A stretch of DNA of 64,000 nt, taken from Halobacterium litoreum. Its GTDB lineage: Archaea > Halobacteriota > Halobacteria > Halobacteriales > Halobacteriaceae. Positions 1 through 7,955 of this stretch are shown here, piece after piece. The notes below the pieces were generated by a model. That model saw nothing but the letters and a program-made list of their open reading frames with translations. It was not told the origin of the DNA and searched no databases. How positions within the stretch are numbered: the first letter of the stretch is position 1; every line of letters starts with the position of its first letter. A program made the position numbers and the translations under genes. Location: assembly GCF_021233415.1 (NCBI RefSeq), contig NZ_CP089466.1:248001-312000 (forward strand). Reading direction: 5' to 3'.

Positions 1-135
1 TACAGCGTCGCGTCGCTCCCCGGATTCGCCGCCGAGGCCGGCGACGACCCGGCAGAAAGTGCGGTCGTTGCGGCCGTCGCGGTCTTGCTCGCGTCCGGCC
101 TCGCCCGTCGCCTGTGGCGTCGCGTCCGGTCGTAG
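1..135 (+). CDS. C-terminal end of a probable membrane protein (partial)
   Basis: The open frame enters from the left edge and ends at TAG 133-135. The 44 visible residues contain one hydrophobic stretch (around AVVAAVAVLLASGLA) followed by an arginine-rich tail ending RRLWRRVRS. That is the pattern of a last membrane helix with a positively charged cytoplasmic end. Nothing in the visible part identifies the family. It lies 40 nt upstream of the MoaE fusion on the same strand, so it could be co-transcribed. Confidence 0.5.
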   Translation, partial: YSVASLPGFAAEAGDDPAESAVVAAVAVLLASGLARRLWRRVRS

Positions 136-175
136 CGGCGACACCTACAAGCGGCGGGCCGCCCCACGTTTCTCC

Positions 176-940
176 ATGCAACTGGTGGGCATCACCGGCC
201 CGGAGGCCGACGCCGTCGCGGACCGCGTCGCCGAGCGCCTCGCAGACCGCGGGCGCGTCGGCGTCGTCCGCGAGGGCGCGACGGACGCCCCGGACTGGAC
301 GGCGTACGTCGTCGGCGACGGGTGGACCGGCGTCGGCGGCGACCGCTCGGTGGACGACGTACTCGACGAACTCGCTCGCGACCACGACTACGCGCTCCTC
401 GTGGACTTCCCCGACGCTCGCGTCCCGCAAATCGCAGTCGGGGACGCCGACGTTGCCGCCCCCGCACTCGAACTCGACCCGGTGAACCCCGACCTCGATT
501 CGGCGGTCGACGCCGTCGAGGACGCCGAACCGTTCGAGACGCTGTCCTCGCTCGTCGCGGACCTGAAACGCACCTCCGAAGCAGACTACGCGGGCGCCGT
601 CGCGACGTTCACCGGGCGGGTCCGAGCGCTCGAAGACGAGGACGACGACTGGACGGAGTCGCTGACCTTCGAGAAGTACGACGCCGTCGCCGCGGAGCGC
701 AGCGAGACGATTCGCGAGGAACTGGAGGCCCGAGACGGCGTGCTCGGCGTGCGTCTGCACCACCGGGTCGGGCGCGTGGACGCCGGCGAGGACATCGTGT
801 TCGTCGTCGTGCTCGCGGGCCACCGCGAGGAGGCGTTCGCGGCCGTCTCGGACGGCATCGACCGCCTCAAGGCGGAAGTGCCGATTTTCAAGAAGGAGGT
901 GACGGTCGACGAGGAGTTCTGGGTCCACGACCGGGAGTGA
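176..940 (+). CDS. moaE: Molybdopterin synthase catalytic subunit (MoaE) fused to a MobB-like N-terminal domain
   Basis: 254 aa. Residues from about 134 to the end are a MoaE domain: the opening DYAGAVATFTGRV, then HHRVGRV, GHREEAFAAV and LKAEVPIFKKE, which carries the conserved lysines near the active site. MoaE transfers sulfur from thiocarboxylated MoaD to precursor Z, making molybdopterin in the cytoplasm. The first ~130 residues look like the MobB-type nucleotide-binding partner fused to MoaE in haloarchaea. The P-loop position reads ITGPEADAVAD, with no GKT/GKS, so nucleotide binding there is doubtful. ATG 176 is chosen because the frame upstream lacks family similarity. Confidence 0.85.
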   Translation: MQLVGITGPEADAVADRVAERLADRGRVGVVREGATDAPDWTAYVVGDGWTGVGGDRSVDDVLDELARDHDYALLVDFPDARVPQIAVGDADVAAPALELDPVNPDLDSAVDAVEDAEPFETLSSLVADLKRTSEADYAGAVATFTGRVRALEDEDDDWTESLTFEKYDAVAAERSETIREELEARDGVLGVRLHHRVGRVDAGEDIVFVVVLAGHREEAFAAVSDGIDRLKAEVPIFKKEVTVDEEFWVHDRE

Positions 941-1150
941 CGGCGCGCCCTCGCCGCGACCCACCCCCGAATCGGCCCGATTTCGGGACTCGACGCGCGT
1001 TCACCACCATTAACTCCATCGCACGTGTCTATAGTGAAAGAAACTCTCAGAGCGCTCGATAAAATGTCTAAGCGAATTTCGAACTGTGGTGAAACGTCCG
1101 ACGGAATCGATTTTCGGGTGAAAACGCGCGAATCTGCCCGAACGTTCACC

Positions 1151-1160
1151 CCTTTATAAC
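1151..1160 (+). promoter_or_regulatory. TATA-box promoter of the 83-aa gene
   Basis: The AT-rich box CCTTTATAAC sits in otherwise GC-rich DNA about 40 nt before ATG 1198, placing transcription start near 1183 with a leader of roughly 15 nt. The 250 nt upstream (941-1150) hold no gene I can support. Confidence 0.5.
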
Positions 1161-1197
1161 CCCGTCCGGCCAGTAGGGGTGAGCGAGGCCAACGACA

Positions 1198-1449
1198 ATG
1201 AGCGCAACCCAACAGCCCTCCACTGACGCCGAACCGACGGACAAGGAATCCCGCCTGAAGTCCTACCTCCGCGAGAAGGCCGAAGACGGCGAGCTCTACT
1301 TCAAGAGCAAGTTCATCGCGGACGACGTGGGCATGTCCCCGAAGGAGATCGGCGCGCTCATGGTGAAACTCTCGAACTCCGCGAAGGACCTCGACGTCGA
1401 GAAGTGGTCGTACACGAGCGCGACCACGTGGCGCGTCCAGCCCGCGTAA
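1198..1449 (+). CDS. Small conserved haloarchaeal protein, winged-helix-like
   Basis: 83 aa. After a disordered polar N-terminus, the segment KESRLKSYLREKAEDGELYFKS is followed by FIADDVGMSPKEIGALMVKL and a basic/aromatic end (EKWSYTSATTWRV). The helix-turn-helix-like spacing and the final beta hairpin suggest a winged helix. I know this as a widely conserved haloarchaeal family of unknown function (possibly DUF7123, from memory). It is a single gene with its own promoter. Confidence 0.75.
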   Translation: MSATQQPSTDAEPTDKESRLKSYLREKAEDGELYFKSKFIADDVGMSPKEIGALMVKLSNSAKDLDVEKWSYTSATTWRVQPA

Positions 1450-1555
1450 CGCCGGCCTACCGCGCCGACCCGTCGTCGAATCGACCGCTCCCGCACGCGT
1501 CCCCTCGCGTGCCCCACCACTCCCCGCTTTCCTCCCCCACTTCCCCCGACTAAGC

Positions 1556-1562
1556 GTTTAAA
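1556..1562 (+). promoter_or_regulatory. TATA-like box for the site-2 protease gene
   Basis: GTTTAAAC lies 25-31 nt upstream of ATG 1588, the spacing expected for a leaderless haloarchaeal transcript. Confidence 0.45.
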
Positions 1563-1587
1563 CGGCTGTGGCCGCAACGATACCACG

Positions 1588-2697
1588 ATGTCGGCTCAGC
1601 CGCCCGACGACGCGCCCGCCCCGTCGGCGTTCCAGTCGGTCTTCGACGTGTACGAGGTGCGCGAGACCGACGGCGCCGTGCTCTACTTCGGGGACCCGAC
1701 GACCGACCAGCGAACGCTCGAACGCACCGTCTGGCCGGTGTTCCGCGACCACGGCTACGACGTCCAGTTGGCCGAGCGCACGGGCGAACTCGTACTCGTC
1801 GCCCAACCCCACGAAGCGGACTCCGGCGGCGTGCCGTGGAAGAACGCCGCCCTGTTCGTCGCGACGCTGCTCTCGACGCTGTTCGTCGGCGCGCAGTGGT
1901 ACTACGTCGACCCGTTCTCCCCCGAGATTCTGCGCGCGCTCCCGTTCACCGTCGCCGTGATGGGCGTTCTGGGCGTCCACGAGGCCGGCCACTACGTGAT
2001 GAGCAAGTACCACGACGTGGACGCCAGCCTCCCCTACTTCATCCCGTTCCCGTCGCTGTTCGGGACGATGGGTGCGGTCATCCGGATGCGCGGCCAGATG
2101 CCCGACCGCGACGCCCTCTTCGACATCGGCGCGGCCGGCCCGCTCGCCGGACTCGTCGCCGCTGTCGTCGTCGGCGCCATCGGCCTCGTGCTCCCGCCGG
2201 TGTCGGTGCCGCCGGAGGTCGTCAACTCCGCGTCCGCCGTCGAAATCCGGTTCGGCTACCCGCCGCTCCTCCAGGCGGTCGCGGCGGTGCTCGGCGAACC
2301 GCTGGCGTACAGCGACCCGACGAAGTCCATCAACCCCGTCGTGATGGGCGGGTGGATTGGCATGTTCATCACGTTCCTGAACCTCATCCCGGTCGGCCAA
2401 CTCGACGGCGGCCACATTCTGCGGTCGCTCGTCGGCGACACCGCCGACCGCATCGCGCCCCTCGTCCCGACCAGCCTGTTCGCGCTCGCCGGCTACCTCT
2501 ACCTCACGAACGACGCCGGGAACGCCGCCGGCATCTGGGTGATGTGGGGTATCATGGCGTCGGTCGTGACGTTCATGGGGAGCGTCGAACCGATCGACGA
2601 CCGACCCCTCGACAAGCGCCGGGTCGCCGTCGGCGTGCTGACGTTCGCACTCGGCGCGCTCTGTTTCATGCCCGTCCCCATCCAAATCGTCGGCTGA
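1588..2697 (+). CDS. Site-2 protease family (M50) membrane metalloprotease
   Basis: 369 aa polytopic protein. The zinc motif HEAGH is at residues 131-135, inside a hydrophobic helix, and the second metal-ligand motif LIPVGQLDGGH (Asp about 273) follows in a later helix, as in the M50/S2P family of intramembrane proteases. An N-terminal soluble domain of about 80 residues (YEVRETDGAVLYFGDP) precedes the membrane part, as in archaeal members. The likely role is cleavage of membrane-bound regulators or signal-peptide remnants; the substrate cannot be inferred. It runs convergently towards thiL, 15 nt away. Confidence 0.88.
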   Translation: MSAQPPDDAPAPSAFQSVFDVYEVRETDGAVLYFGDPTTDQRTLERTVWPVFRDHGYDVQLAERTGELVLVAQPHEADSGGVPWKNAALFVATLLSTLFVGAQWYYVDPFSPEILRALPFTVAVMGVLGVHEAGHYVMSKYHDVDASLPYFIPFPSLFGTMGAVIRMRGQMPDRDALFDIGAAGPLAGLVAAVVVGAIGLVLPPVSVPPEVVNSASAVEIRFGYPPLLQAVAAVLGEPLAYSDPTKSINPVVMGGWIGMFITFLNLIPVGQLDGGHILRSLVGDTADRIAPLVPTSLFALAGYLYLTNDAGNAAGIWVMWGIMASVVTFMGSVEPIDDRPLDKRRVAVGVLTFALGALCFMPVPIQIVG

Positions 2698-2712
2698 ACG
2701 TCGCCGACAGAA

Positions 2713-3573
2713 TCAGTGTGTCCAGCCGCGGTCCGCGAGCTCGTCGCCGTCCATCGAGACGCCCGACTCGGTGACTTCGCCGACGACCGACACGGGCACG
2801 TCGCAGGCGGCTTCGACCCCGCTCACGGCGTCCGCGGGCACCGTCGCCACGAGTTCGAAGTCCTCGCCGAACGAGATGGCCTCGTCCAGCGGGTCGTCCG
2901 CGAGCCCCCGGAGTTCGTCGGCGACGGGGACGGCGCCGGCCTCGATTTCGAACCCGCAGTCGCTGGCCTCCGCGAGTTGGTGGAGCGAGCGCGCGAGCCC
3001 GTCGCTGGAGTCCATCATCGCGGTCGCGTGCTCGCCGAGCGCGCGCCCCGCCGCCACCCGCGGGTCGAATCGGAACAGGTCGTTCGCGCGCTCGATTTCG
3101 CCGGCCTCGAACAGTCGGAGGGCGGCCGCGCTCCGTCCGAGCGTCCCGGTCACGACCACGCGCTCGCCCGGACTCGCGCCGTCCCGCCCGATGCGCTCGT
3201 CCACGTCGCCGATGGCTGCCGTCGCGACCGTGAACTCGTCGTGGCCGTCGAGGTCGCCGCCGACGTACTCCGCGTCCACGCGCTCGCAGACCTCGCTCGC
3301 GCCGTCCACGAACCCCGTCAGTTCGTCCTCGTCGAAGTCGGGCGCGCCGTACACCGCGACCGCCGCCGACGCCGACGCGCCCATCGCCGCCACGTCCGAG
3401 AGGCTCGCACCGACCGCCCGCCAGCCGGCCGTGTACCGCGTCGTCCCGCCGGGGAAGTCCGTCGCCTCGTGGAGCATGTCGATGGTGACCACCGTGCCGT
3501 CCACGACTGCGGCGTCGTCGCCCGCGCTCGACACGAGCCCGCCGACGAGAGACAGCGCCGCCCGTTCGTCCAT
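2713..3573 (-). CDS. thiL: Thiamine-monophosphate kinase
   Basis: 286 aa. It shows the ThiL/PurM-type layout: an N-terminal GDDAAVVDG, the metal site VTIDMLHEATDF, ASLSDVAAMGA, then YVGGDLDGHDEFTVATAAIG, MDSSDGLARSL and the late GEDFELV motif. It phosphorylates thiamine monophosphate to thiamine diphosphate with ATP. The start at 3573 gives MDERAALSLVGG; upstream codons lack similarity to the family. It is divergent from rps19e with a 129-nt intergenic region carrying the rps19e promoter. Confidence 0.92.
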   Translation of the reverse strand: MDERAALSLVGGLVSSAGDDAAVVDGTVVTIDMLHEATDFPGGTTRYTAGWRAVGASLSDVAAMGASASAAVAVYGAPDFDEDELTGFVDGASEVCERVDAEYVGGDLDGHDEFTVATAAIGDVDERIGRDGASPGERVVVTGTLGRSAAALRLFEAGEIERANDLFRFDPRVAAGRALGEHATAMMDSSDGLARSLHQLAEASDCGFEIEAGAVPVADELRGLADDPLDEAISFGEDFELVATVPADAVSGVEAACDVPVSVVGEVTESGVSMDGDELADRGWTH

Positions 3574-3671
3574 GCCACCGCCTTCGCTGTCCCTCCTCAA
3601 AAGACCGCGGATGCCGGACGCGGCGGGTCTGGGGCCGCTCGCCGCCCGGTCGCTCGGCCGGCTAACGATGG

Positions 3672-3678
3672 CTTTAAA
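3672..3678 (+). promoter_or_regulatory. TATA box of rps19e
   Basis: CTTTAAA is centred about 27 nt upstream of ATG 3703, which implies a leaderless S19e transcript. Confidence 0.5.
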
Positions 3679-3702
3679 CGAATCCGACGAGAATTCCGCC
3701 CA

Positions 3703-4158
3703 ATGGCAACCCTCTACGACGCCCCCACGGACGAGCTCCTCGACGAGCTCGCCGCGGAACTCGAAGAGCGACTCGACGAACCGGACTGGGCGCAGTTCGC
3801 GAAGACCAGCGTCGGCCGCGAACTCCCCCCCGAGCAGGAGGACTTCTGGGCGCGCCGCGCCGCGAGCCTCCTGCGTAAGGTCGCGGTCGACGGCCCCATC
3901 GGCGTGAAGCGACTCTCCTCGGCGTACGGCGACACCCGCGACGGCTCCAACCGCTACGTCGTCTCGCCGTCGGACTCCACGAACGGCTCGCGGAACATCG
4001 TCCGTACCATCCTCCAGCAACTCGAAGACGAGGACCTCGTGGAGAAGCAACACGACCGCGGTCGCGTCGTCACGGGCGAGGGTCGCAGCCTCCTCGACGA
4101 CACCGCCAACGACGTCATCGAGAACCTCGACCGTCCGGAACTCGAGCGCTACGCGTAA
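3703..4158 (+). CDS. rps19e: 30S ribosomal protein S19e
   Basis: 151 aa, normal archaeal length. Diagnostic segments are FWARRAASLLRKVAVDGP, IGVKRLSSAYG and GSRNIVRTILQQLEDEDLVEK, the winged-helix body of S19e, which is needed for late small-subunit maturation. It is followed after 156 nt by PDCD5 and the PP-loop gene; S19e next to PDCD5 is a common archaeal arrangement, so joint expression is plausible although a separate promoter for PDCD5 is possible. Confidence 0.96.
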   Translation: MATLYDAPTDELLDELAAELEERLDEPDWAQFAKTSVGRELPPEQEDFWARRAASLLRKVAVDGPIGVKRLSSAYGDTRDGSNRYVVSPSDSTNGSRNIVRTILQQLEDEDLVEKQHDRGRVVTGEGRSLLDDTANDVIENLDRPELERYA

Positions 4159-4314
4159 CGCTTCTTCGCTCGTTCGAGAGAGCGAGCCGTCTTCCACTCG
4201 GGCAGCGGCGCCGCCGTCTCGGGCGCGCTCCGCCGGCTTCGGGCGTCGCGTGCTCCCGCGACATTGCCTGGGTGCGCAACAATTAACGGGATTCGCGGCC
4301 AACTACCGAGCAAC

Positions 4315-4671
4315 ATGAGTGGGAACCCAGACGACGAACGGCTCGACGAGCTGCGCCAGCAGAAGATGGAAGAGCTGAAACAGCAACAGCAGGGCGGCGG
4401 CGACGCCCAGCAGGAAGCCCAGCAACAGGCCCAACAGCAGGCCGAACAGCAGAAACAGGCCCTGCTCAAGCAGCACCTGACCGACGGCGCGCGCAAGCGC
4501 CTGAACACCATCAAGATGAGCAAGCCGCAGTTCGCGGAGAAGGTCGAACAGCAGGTCGTCGCGCTCGCGCAGTCCGGGCGCCTGCAGGACCGCATCGACG
4601 AGGAGCAGATGAAAGAACTCCTCAAGGAACTCAAGCCGGACTCCAAGAGCTTCAACATCAGCCGCCGATAG
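4315..4671 (+). CDS. PDCD5-family DNA-binding protein
   Basis: 118 aa. It has a charged N-terminal helix, a long glutamine-rich stretch (residues about 20-50), and the PDCD5 core [20 protein letters not shown] with the end [21 protein letters not shown]5/TFAR19 proteins bind nucleic acid in archaea; the exact role is not settled. ATG 4315 is preferred over an upstream in-frame start because the family begins here. The stop codon TAG is directly abutted by the next gene's ATG, indicating tight translational coupling. An AATTAAC box about 30 nt upstream may be its own promoter. Confidence 0.93.
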   Translation: MSGNPDDERLDELRQQKMEELKQQQQGGGDAQQEAQQQAQQQAEQQKQALLKQHLTDGARKRLNTIKMSKPQFAEKVEQQVVALAQSGRLQDRIDEEQMKELLKELKPDSKSFNISRR

Positions 4672-5265
4672 ATGGAGTTAGGACTCCTCTACAGCGGCGG
4701 GAAGGACTCCACGCTCGCGGCGCTCGTCCTCGAGCGCTTCTACGACATCACGCTCGTCACGGCGCACTTCGGCGTCACCGACGAGTGGGAACACGCGCGT
4801 GACGCCGCGGCCGCGACGGACTTCGAGTTCGAGGCGCTGGAACTCGACCGCGACGTGGCGACGGACGCCGTGGAGGCGATGCGCGAGGACGGCTACCCGC
4901 GCAACGGCATCCAGCACGTCCACGAGCACGCGCTGGAGGCGGTCGCCGACCTCGGGTTCGACGCCATCGCCGACGGCACGCGCCGCGACGACCGCGTTCC
5001 CACGGTGTCGCGGGCGCAAGCCCAGAGCCTCGAAGACCGCCACGAGGTGGACTACCTCTCGCCGCTGTCGGGGTTCGGTCGTGGCGCGGTCGACCGCCTC
5101 GTGGACGCCGAACTCGACGTGGAGGTCGGGCCGAGCGAGGAGATTCCGCGCGCCGACTACGAGGCCGAACTGCGCGCCGTCCTCGCCGAGGAGTACGGCG
5201 AGGACGCCATCCGCGAGGTGTTCCCGGACCACGACCAGACGTACGTCCACGGTCTCCGGGACTGA
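4672..5265 (+). CDS. PP-loop ATPase of the adenine nucleotide alpha-hydrolase superfamily
   Basis: 197 aa. The PP-loop SGGKDSTLAAL is at residues 9-19, the signature of ATP pyrophosphatases that adenylate a substrate, such as tRNA-thiolating enzymes. AHFGVTDEW and a later GTRRDDRVPTVSR segment match a mainly archaeal group of short PP-loop proteins (I believe COG2117). No cysteine pair or RNA-binding add-on domain is present, and the diphthine-ligase GEGGE motif is missing, so a Dph6 assignment is unlikely. Its place directly behind PDCD5 and S19e points to a translation-linked task. Confidence 0.75.
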   Translation: MELGLLYSGGKDSTLAALVLERFYDITLVTAHFGVTDEWEHARDAAAATDFEFEALELDRDVATDAVEAMREDGYPRNGIQHVHEHALEAVADLGFDAIADGTRRDDRVPTVSRAQAQSLEDRHEVDYLSPLSGFGRGAVDRLVDAELDVEVGPSEEIPRADYEAELRAVLAEEYGEDAIREVFPDHDQTYVHGLRD

Positions 5266-5316
5266 GTTCGCCGCAATCGAATTACTCTTCTCCGGGCGCC
5301 CGCTCCGTTCGCGTGA

Positions 5317-6189
5317 ATGGAGTCGGGGCTCGTCTACGCGCTCGTCGCGGCCGGCATCTGGGGCACTTACCTGTTCGCGCTGAAACGCTACTTCGCGGGC
5401 ATCCACGGCGCCGTCCTCACGGTGTTCGTGAACGCCGCCGCCATCGCGTGGTACCTCCCGTACGCGGTCGGCACCGGCGACGGGATGCCGGCGTTCCCCA
5501 CGCTCGACACCGCGGCCCTCGCGGTCCTCGCGGGCACCATCGTCATCGGCGGCGCGGGATTCCTGCTGTCGGTGCGCGCGCTCGCCGTCGGCGACGTGTC
5601 CTACGTCGCGCCAATCGCGAAAATCGTGCCCGTGTTCGTCGTTCCCATCGAGGTGCTCGGCCTCGGCGCCAGCCTCGACCCGACCGCCGTCGTCGGCATC
5701 GGCGTCGCCACCACCGCGGTCTACCTCGCGAACTACGAGGGCGGCCACCTGCTCGCGCCGCTCCGGCGCGCCGTCCACGCCCGCCCCGCGCAGTTGGCGG
5801 TCGTCTCGGCGATGCTGTACGCCGTCAGCGACGTGGGCCGCCGCCTCGTCCTCGACGGCTTCACGTTCCCGACGAAGGTCTGGGTGCCGACGTTCCTCGG
5901 CGGCGTCGCAATCGCCGTCCTCCCGCTCGCGCTCCGCCGGTGGCCGAGCGAGGGCGTCCGGCCCCATCTCCCGAAGTTCGTGCTCGCGGGGTCCGGCGTC
6001 GCCGTCGGCGAACACGTCACCGCGCTCGCGTTCGCCAGCGCCCCCGCCAGCATCGTCTCGACGCTCGTGAACGCGCAGGCCATCGTCGCCGTGCTGATGG
6101 GCTGTGTCCTCCTGGACGAACCCGGACTGCGTCGGCGACTCGGGGCTGCTGTGCTGGCGGTCGTGGGCGTCGGACTGATTGCGATTTGA
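5317..6189 (+). CDS. EamA/DMT-family membrane permease
   Basis: 290 aa with about ten hydrophobic segments arranged as two repeats of five, as in the drug/metabolite transporter superfamily. The first half begins GLVYALVAAGIWGTYLFALKR, the second restarts near AVVSAMLYAVSDVGRRLV, and the end, ALVNAQAIVAVLMG followed by LLDEPGLRRRLGAAVLAVVG, is typical of EamA repeats. The substrate is unknown. The 463 nt downstream, before hisS, contain two repeat elements and no gene. Confidence 0.85.
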   Translation: MESGLVYALVAAGIWGTYLFALKRYFAGIHGAVLTVFVNAAAIAWYLPYAVGTGDGMPAFPTLDTAALAVLAGTIVIGGAGFLLSVRALAVGDVSYVAPIAKIVPVFVVPIEVLGLGASLDPTAVVGIGVATTAVYLANYEGGHLLAPLRRAVHARPAQLAVVSAMLYAVSDVGRRLVLDGFTFPTKVWVPTFLGGVAIAVLPLALRRWPSEGVRPHLPKFVLAGSGVAVGEHVTALAFASAPASIVSTLVNAQAIVAVLMGCVLLDEPGLRRRLGAAVLAVVGVGLIAI

Positions 6190-6254
6190 TTCTGTTCGGT
6201 TGTGTTGCCCTCGTTTCGTCTGTACGCTCTCGCGTGGTTCGTGGCGACGCGTCC

Positions 6255-6371
6255 TCGAAAGCCCCGGCGCGCTCGCGGTCGCTCACTCGCTGTGCGCTTC
6301 GCTCCCGGCGGTCGCTGCAGTGCTTGCTTCGTGAGACGACCACGTGAACGCGAGCGCGCCGCCCCTTTCGG
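6255..6371 (-). repeat. Palindromic-ended interspersed repeat, copy A (reverse orientation)
   Basis: This copy runs from TCGAAAGCCCC at the left to GGGGCGGC/CCCCTTTCG at the right. Its reverse complement matches copy B at 6446-6554 and a third copy at 35421-35529: GAAAGGGGC end, the core GCAAGCACTG, then GAAGCGCACAGCGAG, then GGGGCTTTCGAGGAC. It is non-coding; open frames across it are an effect of its composition. Confidence 0.75.
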
Positions 6372-6445
6372 ATTCCTGCCCTGCCGGCTGACCAGTCGGT
6401 AGCAGCGCGCTCGGTAGCCATCCGGTAGCCGTGTGGGGTGGGAAT

Positions 6446-6554
6446 TCGAAAGGGGCGGCCGGGTACGCGAAGCACGGCGACGCAAGCACTGGAACGAGCG
6501 AAGCGAGTGAAGCGCACAGCGAGCCGCGCGAGCGTAGCCGGACGGGGCTTTCGA
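6446..6554 (+). repeat. Palindromic-ended interspersed repeat, copy B
   Basis: 109 bp, opposite to copy A and 74 nt from it. Ends are inverted repeats: TCGAAAGGGGC...GGGTACGC at the left and GCGTAGCC...GGGGCTTTCGA at the right. The core holds GCAAGCACTGGAACGAGCG and GAAGCGCACAGCGAG. Its length equals that of the copy at 35.4 kb. The remaining 98 nt to hisS show no gene and no clear TATA box. Confidence 0.78.
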
Positions 6555-6652
6555 GGACACGGCGTCTCCAAGCACAGAACCAACAGCTGGACTCCCCCGA
6601 CACGAAACACGGAACGGAAGCATTGAAGCGCGAGACGCGAGTAGCACGCTCC

Positions 6653-7951
6653 ATGTACGACCGACTCAAGGGATTTCGCGACTTCTACCCCGACGAGATG
6701 GGGCCGCGTCGGGTGGCGATGGACGCGCTGGAGGGCGCGGCCGCCCGGTACGGCTTTCGGGAGATTGGCACGCCCGCGCTGGAGTCTACGCAGATGTACG
6801 TGGACAAGTCCGGCGAGGGAATCGTCGATGAACTGTACTCCTTTACCGACAAGGGCGGCCGTGATGTGGCGCTGACGCCCGAACTGACGCCGACCGTCGC
6901 GCGGATGGTGGTGGCCAAACAGCAGGAACTCTCGAAGCCCATCAAGTGGTACTCGACGCGGGCGTTCTGGCGCTACGAGGAGCCCCAGCAGGGGCGGTTC
7001 CGGGAGTTCTACCAGACGAACGTGGACATCTTCGGGTCGAGCGACCCGCGCGCCGACGCGGAGGTACTGGCGGTGGCGGCCGACGGCCTCACCGAACTCG
7101 GCCTGACGAGCGAGGACTTCGAGTTCCGCGTCTCGCACCGGGACATCCTCGGCGGCCTGCTGGAGGCGTTCGACGCCGACGTGGACGTCGAAGAAGCGAT
7201 TCGCACCGTGGACAAGCGCGAGAAAATCGAGCGCGCGGAGTACCTCGACGGCCTCGCGGCGGCGGGCCTCTCCTACGACCAGGCCGAGCGCTTCGACGAC
7301 CTGCTCGCGGGCGACGACCTCGACGCACTCACTGAATTCGCGGGCACCGAGCGCGTCGACGACGCCGTCTCGAACCTGCGGAACGTCCTCGCCGCCGCCG
7401 AGAACCTCGGCGTGCGCGAGTACTGCGACGTGTCCCTGACGACCGCCCGAGGGCTCGACTACTACACCGGCGTCGTCTTCGAGTGCTTCGACTCCACCGG
7501 CGAGGTCGGGCGCTCGGTGTTCGGCGGCGGGCGGTACGACGACCTCATCGAGGAGTTCGGCGGCCAGCCGACGCCCGCGGTCGGCGTCGCGCCCGGCCAC
7601 GCGCCCCTGAATCTCCTGCTCGAACGCGCCGGCGTCCTCCCCGAGGGCGAGTTCACCGCGGACTACTACGTTCTGCAGGTCGGCGACACGGAGGCCGAGG
7701 CGGCCGAGGTCGCCACCGCGCTCCGCGACCGCGGGAACGTCGTGGAGACGGACGTCTCCGGGCGGAGTTTCGGCGCGCAGATGAACTACGCCGACGGCAT
7801 CGGCGCCGAAACCGTCGTCATCGTCGGCGAGCAGGACCTCGCGAACGGCGAGGTCACGGTCAAGGACATGGAGAGCGGCGACCAGACGACTGCGCCGTTC
7901 GAGGACTTCCCCGGCGACCGCGACCGCCCGACACTCGAAGATTACCAGTAA
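6653..7951 (+). CDS. hisS: Histidyl-tRNA synthetase
   Basis: 432 aa class II synthetase that charges tRNA-His. Motif 1 region: RLKGFRDFYPDEMG and ALESTQMYVDKSGE; motif 2: WYSTRAFWRYEEPQQGRFREFYQ; histidine-specific segments: TARGLDYYTGVVFE and GGGRYDDLIEEFGG. The C-terminal anticodon-binding domain (from about residue 335, YYVLQVGDTEAEA) is present. Length is normal. The start at 6653 gives MYDRLKGFRDF, the usual archaeal N-terminus. It is followed after 4 nt by truA on the same strand. Confidence 0.96.
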   Translation: MYDRLKGFRDFYPDEMGPRRVAMDALEGAAARYGFREIGTPALESTQMYVDKSGEGIVDELYSFTDKGGRDVALTPELTPTVARMVVAKQQELSKPIKWYSTRAFWRYEEPQQGRFREFYQTNVDIFGSSDPRADAEVLAVAADGLTELGLTSEDFEFRVSHRDILGGLLEAFDADVDVEEAIRTVDKREKIERAEYLDGLAAAGLSYDQAERFDDLLAGDDLDALTEFAGTERVDDAVSNLRNVLAAAENLGVREYCDVSLTTARGLDYYTGVVFECFDSTGEVGRSVFGGGRYDDLIEEFGGQPTPAVGVAPGHAPLNLLLERAGVLPEGEFTADYYVLQVGDTEAEAAEVATALRDRGNVVETDVSGRSFGAQMNYADGIGAETVVIVGEQDLANGEVTVKDMESGDQTTAPFEDFPGDRDRPTLEDYQ

Positions 7952-7955
7952 GCGG

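Noticed and set aside
6283-6669. Apparent protein frame across the repeat pair before hisS
   Set aside because: The frame exists only because of the repeat's composition; the same peptide-like pattern appears at the third repeat copy. No haloarchaeal acidic bias.
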